A stretch of DNA of 64,000 nucleotides from Rhodosporidiobolus odoratus (taxonomy: Eukaryota > Basidiomycota > Microbotryomycetes > Sporidiobolales > Sporidiobolaceae), in contig JAOANU010000004.1 of NCBI GenBank assembly GCA_034387635.1, positions 806,001 through 870,000 of the forward strand, read 5' to 3'. The translations under genes and the position numbers were made by a program. Positions 57,950 through 64,000 of the stretch are shown piece by piece; position 1 is the first letter of the stretch; each line of letters starts with the position of its first letter. The notes under the pieces were generated by a model. The model ran no database searches. It was not told where the DNA came from and was given only the letters and a program-made list of their open reading frames with translations.

Positions 57950-58321
57950 CTACTGGAGCTTGGCCTTGAGGAGACTCTTGAGCTCCTCGGCGTCCTCGGC
58001 GAACTTCTTGATACCTGTACAGCAGTAACACAAGCCTGGCATCAGTACCCGAACGAAAGTTGGAAAAGAAGGAGGGGCAGGCGGAGCCAGCACGAGAAGG
58101 AAAGTAGAAAGGGTGCTTACCCTCGTGAAGCTTGGTGAAGGCCATGCCGTCCTGGAGGAGACTCCAGCGGAACGCGGGCTCGTTGTCGACGAACGAGACC
58201 TTTTCAAGCGGCTCACCGAGGTTCTCCTTGGCGAGGACAGGCTTGACCTGCTCGGTCGAGCCCTGAAGGTGCTTGAGGAGCGGGGGGGAGATGGTGAGGA
58301 AGTCGCAACCGGCGAGGCAGG
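57950..58321 (-). pseudogene. Transaldolase 3' fragment (exons 7-8)
   Basis: On the minus strand this matches transaldolase exons 7 and 8 with the intervening intron and splice sites. It starts within the first codons of exon 7 ([15 protein letters not shown]) and keeps the TAG stop. Protein differences are few (SLLKD to PLLKH, GMSFTK to GMAFTK). The catalytic Lys and the first six exons are missing. The frame continues open upstream to 58544 into unrelated sequence, so an artificial fusion frame exists without evidence of function. Confidence 0.88.
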
Positions 58322-58702
58322 CGATTACGATGCTTTGTTCCGGCTGGCCGGAGGGGTTGGCGTCCAAGGAAGACGATGGCAGTAAAGTCGAAAAGTAGAA
58401 AAGGGTAGCAAACCATCCATCTCTGCCTGCCTGTAGCTCCAATAATCGGTACGTTCCCTGCAGATGCGCCAGGTCTGGTTGACCACCGCCGAGGTTGCTT
58501 TGTGGGGTTTTCCCGCGTCGCGCCAATACAACAAAGGATATCACCTGGTTTCTCCCTTCCTTGGGCGCAATTGAACATGGACAGCGTATGAACGTAAACC
58601 TGCATCCGCACCAGGAAGAGCAACAACTATATTAGACTACGAGGACGGTCCGCGGAATCAGAAACAGCGGTCATGTGAGAAGAAACAACAAGCACGAGCC
58701 TT
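58322..58702. other. Gene-free stretch
   Basis: About 380 bp between the duplication breakpoint and the 3' end of the membrane-protein gene. Nothing was recognised. Confidence 0.35.
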
Positions 58703-61671
58703 CTACCTCATGGCAGGCGCTGCACCCGGCGGCAGCCCCCGCGACTGCCTCGACTCGGGCTTTGCCATAAGCATAGCACGCGGCGGAGATGCCGATGGCG
58801 GAGAAAGAGTGAGTACTGGCTGGGAGGGAGGAGGTGAAAAGGTGGCAAAAACGGGGACGCTCTGCGAGTGCGCATGCGGAATCTGCGGACGCGCGTAGGT
58901 TGGCTGAGGTCGCTGAGGACCGTATGGCTCGCTGGGACGGCGAAGGCGAGGTGAGATAGGGGTGAAAGCAGTGAACCCGTCGTTCGGAAAAGCAGCGGTC
59001 GGGGTGTTTCCAGGCGAAGGCGGTACCGGCGGGGCGGACTGGCGGCGGAAATGGGAGAAAGGCGGAGGAGACGGTGTCTTTGCTTTGGCGCCGAGAGGGA
59101 CGTACGATGTAGGGCGACGGCTCTCGTGGGGGAGGTGGTTTTGCGAGTCATTTGACGAAGCGGAGGGCAGTCTGCGAGAGTTCTCGACTGAGCGCGTTGT
59201 GGGGATGGTGACAAGCGGCTCGAATGGCGAAAGAGAGCGAGAAGCGGCAGGTGTCGAGAATGGCGCTGGGGGATGGTGAAAGGTCGGATGCGAAGGACTG
59301 CCGAGGCGATGAGGCGCAGGGATTGCAAGGGAGGAAGAGGTAGTGAGGGTCGGGATGTTGTCGACGGCGACAGGACTGTAGCCTAGACGAGGTACTTGCT
59401 CGAAGGTTGTTGCCTCGACGCCGTAACGACGTCCAGCTGAGCCGAAGTTCCTCACCGAGTTCAGCCAACCGCTCCTGCCCCAAGGTGTCGGTTCTGGATG
59501 GGCGGATTCTTCTATGCGTGCCCATCGCGAAGCGGCAGTGGGTCCCGTGAGCAAACGCTGCTGATAATCCGTCGCACCCACGCCATATGCCGGGTCGTCA
59601 AACCGACTCTTGACTTTGTGCGGGTGAGAGGGCGGCAAGACGAGGCTGCCGTCCGCGCCAACCTTGGCTCCTCTCGGTGTCGCCTCTCCGTCCCTGATCC
59701 GTCTCAGATCCTGCTCGAAAGCAGTGTCTCGTCCCGCTCCCTCGCCGCCGTATCCGCCGTACCCTCCCGAACTTCGCTGTTCCCTCTTCTGCCCCATCGC
59801 TGCTTCGAGATCCTCCTTCCTCCGCTCTTCCAGCAAAGCCTCGTCCTTCTCATCGAGTTTCCCACCCCTGAAGACGAACCTCCCCTCCTCGACCAGTTCC
59901 CGCCAAACGTCCGCGAGATTGAGGCATCTAAGAAGGGCAGGCCACTTCTTCGTCTCCTGCAGTAGGGGCGATCCGTCGGCTTTGGCGGGAGGGAGTTCGG
60001 AGTCATCAGCGTGCTTCGGTAACTTGGGCTTGGCAAGTCGAGCGAGCGCCTTCTCCCTTGCCTGCTGCTTCTTCTCCCAAGCGTCCCATTGTGCGAATGT
60101 GAGGGGTGTGGACGACGGATCCTTGTCGTCAAGGTCGTCGTCGAGCAGGCGGGGAGAAGAGCCGTCGAGGGGAAGAGGGGCGGCGAGGGCTCGGTATGGA
60201 AGGTAGGTGAAGGCTTTGACGTGAAGGAAGGCGAAGACGACCATCTCGAAGCACGCGCAGAGAGCGCTAAGTCCGATGCAGATCTCTTCGGCGGTGAAGT
60301 AGGTCGAGTGCTTGATGACGCCAACGGTGACGAGGAAGCTGAAGAAAGTTTCTTGCCAGAACACTGTGAGCAACGGAGAGACAGTTAGTCTTGGCGGCGA
60401 GGGACGCAAGGAGAGGTAAGGGCTTACTGAAAAAGACGACGAGCTTGACACAGAGGAACTGTACAAGACGACAGATCAGTCTGGAGCGGAACACAGGCAA
60501 GGGGAAAAAAGTGCACCTTCAGCATCGGTCGAGAAGGCGCAAGGGGTTTCTTCAAGGGCATATAAAGCTGCAGCACGGCATACATAGCCACCGTGACCGA
60601 GATTGACACTCTGCGGACCGGCGAAGGATGAACATGGTGAGCAAGAGCAACAAGCATGAGAAGAAGAAGAAGAAACAGGCAGACTCACGCCGCACTTGAC
60701 CAAATATGCACAAACTTGGGCGACCAACTCGCCAAGCAGTAATACCCACTCGCCTCACCCACGACAGACGCGAGTGTCGAGATAGGCCTGACCAGGACAT
60801 ACTGACCAATACACACCCGCATCCACCACAAGAACGCCTCTCCCTCACGCGGCCCGCCTCCGGCTGGACGCCATTTCCACCAACCAAGCGGCCACATCCA
60901 TTTCTTGAGGTGCAGCTCTTTGACGACGTGGCGGAGTTGGGCGAGGCGTTCGGGTTTTCTTGAGAAGGGTTGAGGGTGAGGGTTTGAGGCGGTCGGGACG
61001 GGGTTGGAGAGGTAGGAAAGGAGGAGGAAGAAAAAGGAGGCGATGATGAGGGCTTCATAGCACTGTGATTACAGAAGGAGGTCAGCGAGGGAGGAGAACG
61101 AGGAGGGGCGCAAGCTGAACGTACGTCTCGGCCAAGCTGAAAATACAGCGCTTGTTTGTAGTAAAAGTACGAGAGGAACGAGCAGATCGAGTCTGTTGAG
61201 CACGAGCGTCAGTGTGACTCATGTCATGCTCGGCAAAAGAGCAGGAGGCCACGCACAGATGACGGGCATGAACAACAACCTGATAATCAACCCCTGCTCT
61301 TGAGGATGGTAGAAAAAGCTCTGCATGTCGGTCGTCCATTACCATCAGCCACGGTCCCCACGAGGAAGTAATGCGACCAAGGAGGATTCTGAGTGACTAG
61401 AAGGCGGCGTACCAAGTGCTTCCGAATCAACCAAACACTCGTACTCGAAGCCACAACCGTCGCAACTCCGCAGCAAAGCCATCCGACGTCGTGCGCCTAT
61501 CCGCAAGCACCTTCATCAGTATCTCAAGCGGAAGAGAGGGTATGAGGAGGCAGGAACTGCACAACGCACCTTGAAATTCAACTCCCCATCCGAAAAGAAC
61601 GGAACCGGATCATGCGGCAAGACTTCAGGAGCGGGGCAACCGGTCGAGGTATAGTTCAGGAGATCTGACAT
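58703..61671 (-). CDS. TMEM184/organic solute transporter alpha-like membrane protein
   Basis: Eight exons on the minus strand (61671-61570, 61496-61413, 61320-61257, 61192-61125, 61062-60689, 60610-60517, 60458-60428, 60363-58703) give about 825 aa. Seven or so membrane helices span residues 35-390: VGWLCCGVATVVASSTSVWLI, SICSFLSYFYYKQALYF, CYEALIIASFFFLLLSYL, VSISVTVAMYAVLQLY, FLCVKLVVFF, FWQETFFSFLVTVGVI and IGLSALCACFEMVVFAFLHV. The FYHPQEQGLIIRLLFMP and FLSYFYYKQALYFQLGRDCYEA segments are hallmarks of the Solute_trans_a (TMEM184/OST-alpha) family. The terminal 440 residues form a long Pro/Ser-rich cytosolic tail encoded in one exon. Fungal members are poorly characterised, and vacuolar or endomembrane location is likely. 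Confidence 0.88.
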
Positions 61672-62211
61672 CTCCCTCTCTGTCCGGGTATCAGGCTAGA
61701 GGGCGGGGCGGGGGAGAGGGGAACGTGAGGGTCGTGAAAAGGCGCTTTGTGGAGGAGGAGGTCGTGAGTAGGGTATTCCTGCGGGAAAGAAGAGGGGAGG
61801 GAGATGAGCGATCCGCGCCTAACGGAAGGCAACGTTAGGACGTACAGTCTAACTTGACCATTCACGGATACTCCATCCTGTTCAGTGCACACGGTCGAGC
61901 AGAGTCGAGAGCAGGAGAGGAGCGAGTCCTCCGAGAGCAGAGGTCCGTGAGCGGTGTGCATAAGGACGATGCGGTGGATGATCGAGGCATTGAGCAGTAT
62001 CGTGAGGTTGATATGCCGCCTTTACAAGCGAGAGTAAGGTTCAGGAGGGAGATCGACAGCGATACAAGCCGATACAATTGCGGCTTGACCGAACTTGCGG
62101 TTTTCTTTGTCACCACATCCAGTCGCGGAGAGTCAAGGGCAAGTAGGAGAAGGCGGGCATTGCACGACACACCAAGAAGAAACAAACACGCAAACACTGA
62201 GAGCGAGAAGT

Positions 62212-62237
62212 AGAGAGAGAGAGAGAGAGAGAGAGAG
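62212..62237. repeat. (AG)n microsatellite
   Basis: About 13 uninterrupted AG units lie in the leader or promoter side of the TMEM184-like gene, or the 3' flank of GSK-3. Confidence 0.9.
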
Positions 62238-62508
62238 GGATTCGACGACGAGGTCAAGCTTGAAAAGGAGATGGGAATGCGGTGGCGGAAGGGAGGGAAG
62301 GGAGGCAAGGGTACTATCAAGCTATACATATGCTGCAGTGTCGACGAACAGACCGGGAGGAGGAGGCGAGCACGAGGCAAGGAGAGGGAGAGGAAAAAGC
62401 GGGTACTAGGAAGAGGGGGGGAACGAGTATGAAGCGAGTAGGCTTATAGGAAAAAGGGGGAAAAGGGGGACAGATAGATACGAACGACCACACTGAACGA
62501 CAACGACG

Positions 62509-62523
62509 AAAAAAAAAAAAAAA
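62509..62523. repeat. A15 run
   Basis: A 15-nt A run about 60 bp past the GSK-3 stop codon. On the coding strand of GSK-3 it is a T run in the 3' flank. Confidence 0.85.
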
Positions 62524-62582
62524 TGCAACGGTTTTCCGTTCCCGTTTCCGGTTGGAGGAGGAGGAGGAAACGCCCGCTCCGC

Positions 62583-64000
62583 CTAATCCAAGCTAATCCT
62601 CATCTGCTCCGCCGGAATCGGTTCAAAGTTCTTGACGTCAATCCCCCGACTCGCCAACTCAGCCTCAGCATGCTGCGGCACCAACTGGGGGATCAAATCC
62701 GGCCTTCCCGACAATTCCTCGCGGGTAAAGTCGAACAGAGGCGGGAGGTCTTTGCCCGTCGGCATTTTCGCGTCGGGGAGCTTGAGGTCGTCGAAGAAGG
62801 GGTGCGTCATGGCTTCGACGGCGGTGAGACGGGCGGAGGGAGTGTATTCGAGGAGCTTGGAGATGAGGTCGATGGCCTCGGGAGGGGTGCGAGGGCGGAA
62901 GACCTTGACGAAGGGATGAGGCTGCGGGAGACCAAGGTCAGAATCCGCTTCTTTCCGCCGTCGGCATGGGGGAGCGTTCTCACCTTGATTTGAGGGAACT
63001 TGTGCTCCATGTAGTTGGGGTTCATGGTCTTGATTTGCTCGCGAGTCGGGGTACCGAGAACCTTGATGATCTCGACGAGCTGGTCGATACTGCAGGCGTC
63101 CTCAAACCGTCAGTGAAAGATCCGGCGTGCCACGAGAAGAGAGAGGAAGCAACACGCACCCTGACTCTCCCGGGAACAACGGCTGTCCGAGCATCAACTC
63201 GGCCATAACACATCCCGCCGACCACACATCAATGTTGGTCGTGTAGTTGGTCGCTCCAAAGATGAGCTCCGGAGCGCGGTAGTACCGCGAGCAGATGTAC
63301 GAAACGTTGGGCTCGCCGGGAACGAGGATCTTGGCAGAACCAAAGTCGCAGAGTTTGAGGAGACCGAGAGGGGGGTTGAGGAGTAGATTTTGCGGCTTGA
63401 TGTCGCGGTGGCAGATGCCAACGCTGTGGATGTAGGCGAGGGAGCGGAGAAGCTGTGCAAAAGGAGAGAGGGTGAGCGGAAACGCCGAGAAGGGGGGCTA
63501 GGGGCATGACGAACCTGGTACATGTAGAGCTTGATGTAGGCCATGGGCATCGTCTGCTTGAGCTTGGCGTAGTGCCTGCTCGCGCGGTAGACCGTTTCGG
63601 GAACGTATTCGAGAACGAGGTTGAGGTAGACCTCATCCTTTTTGGGCTGCGGCGGCAAAGAAAGGTCAAATCTAGCTTCGACTCAGTAAGCGGTAGGGGG
63701 GGCTTACCTTGTCGCCGTTGGAGTAGAAGAAAGCGCGAAGGTTGACGACATTCGGGTGCTTGACCAGACGCATGATTTGGAGTTCACGGTTCTGCACAAA
63801 ACAACAGGAGAAAACATCAGTTTCCCCCTTCCATGACTAAGCAAAAGAGGAACGCGTACCTTGAACCGCTTGTCCTGCAACACCTTCTTGATCGCCACGT
63901 CGTCATCCCCCTCGTTATCCGGCCCAAGACTGCCCTGCGCCAACTTGGCCTGGAAGACGACACCAAACGATCCATTGCCAACCACCTTGCACGACGAGTA
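62583..64000 (-). CDS. GSK-3 family serine/threonine kinase (5' end outside window)
   Basis: Six exons are visible on the minus strand (64000-63860, 63791-63708, 63646-63515, 63452-63160, 63089-62984, 62921-62583); the N-terminus is off the edge. The kinase domain shows the Gly-loop [26 protein letters not shown] with the ATP-binding Lys, the catalytic loop [41 protein letters not shown], and [12 protein letters not shown]. The [13 protein letters not shown] segment carries the activating tyrosine and the SRYYRAPEL phosphate-binding area typical of GSK-3 rather than MAPK or CDK. Targets in fungi include stress, meiotic entry and cell-wall regulators (Mck1/Rim11/Skp1 type). Confidence 0.95.

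Larger units (their letters stand above)
57360..58321. repeat. Inverted duplicate of the TAL1/SPO11 3' junction
   Basis: This is the reverse complement of about 46506-47490. The half nearest 58321 (transaldolase exons, intron and 3' flank) is nearly identical to the source. The half nearest 57360 (SPO11 exons) is much more diverged. Boundaries are approximate. Confidence 0.85.
61672..62582. other. Long intergenic region with simple repeats
   Basis: About 910 bp between the TMEM184-like gene start and the GSK-3 stop, both on the minus strand. It holds the promoter of the former, a GA microsatellite and an A run listed separately. No gene was recognised. Confidence 0.45.

Noticed and set aside
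57939..58544. Open frame of about 200 codons covering the transaldolase fragment
   Set aside because: Upstream part is unrelated sequence fused by chance to a truncated copy lacking the catalytic lysine; treated as a pseudogene.
62212..62237. AG repeat considered as a regulatory GAGA element
   Set aside because: Simple microsatellite with no independent sign of function.

Overview
The window looks like a gene-dense, GC-rich nuclear segment of a basidiomycete yeast of the Rhodotorula/Rhodosporidium type (Microbotryomycetes). The reasons are the composition, the many introns of about 45-80 nt per gene, donors that are mostly GTGCGT or GTACGT with CTGAC/CTAAC branch points, long low-complexity Ser/Pro/Ala tails, and gene content. 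I built exon models by hand from splice signals and frame continuity. Most close exactly in frame, but none has been tested against RNA.

Layout. 1-311 (-): start of an SFM1-type SPOUT arginine methyltransferase, cut by the window edge. 590-3919 (+): coiled-coil protein with a Cep57-type C-terminus. 4342-7769 (-): disordered protein of unknown function. 8353-10577 (-): multi-pass membrane protein of unknown family. 11475-17134 (+): RasGAP with PH-like and C2 domains. 17906-21529 (+): NAD kinase. 21997-22853 (+): small unknown gene. 24229-26082 (+): epoxide hydrolase copy 1. 26518-28416 (+): hexokinase. 29218-30055 (-): alkyltransferase-like DNA repair protein. 30418-33648 (+): SNAPc-type Myb factor. 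34009-35658 (+): two-RRM protein. 36294-37684 (+): secreted lyase-like protein. 37983-40715 (-): CLPTM1 homologue. 41027-42329 (+): short-chain dehydrogenase-like protein. 42641-43861 (-): unknown protein. 45282-46877 (+): transaldolase. 47080-49745 (-): SPO11. 49872-51769 (+): epoxide hydrolase copy 2. 52700-54709 (+): GH32 invertase. 55672-56790 (-): orphan gene. 57360-58321: inverted, partly decayed copy of the transaldolase/SPO11 3' junction. 58703-61671 (-): TMEM184/OST-alpha-like membrane protein. 62583-64000 (-): GSK-3 kinase, 5' end outside the window.

Most genes are housekeeping. Carbon metabolism is represented by hexokinase, transaldolase, secreted invertase and NAD kinase, signalling by RasGAP and GSK-3, and genome maintenance and meiosis by the alkyltransferase-like protein and SPO11. 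The stretch from about 46 to 58 kb is the most dynamic. It holds one of two epoxide hydrolase paralogues, which differ by a single intron. It also holds SPO11 with a very long N-terminal extension, a 37-bp tandem duplication that contains a stop codon, an orphan gene, and the inverted duplication.

The most notable observations are the inverted transaldolase-SPO11 duplication with a divergence gradient, the precise intron gain or loss between the epoxide hydrolase copies, two apparent GC-AG introns plus a 15-nt micro-exon in the CLPTM1 gene, and an alkyltransferase-like protein with an acidic insertion in its core. I found no CRISPR array, tRNA, rRNA or intact transposon.
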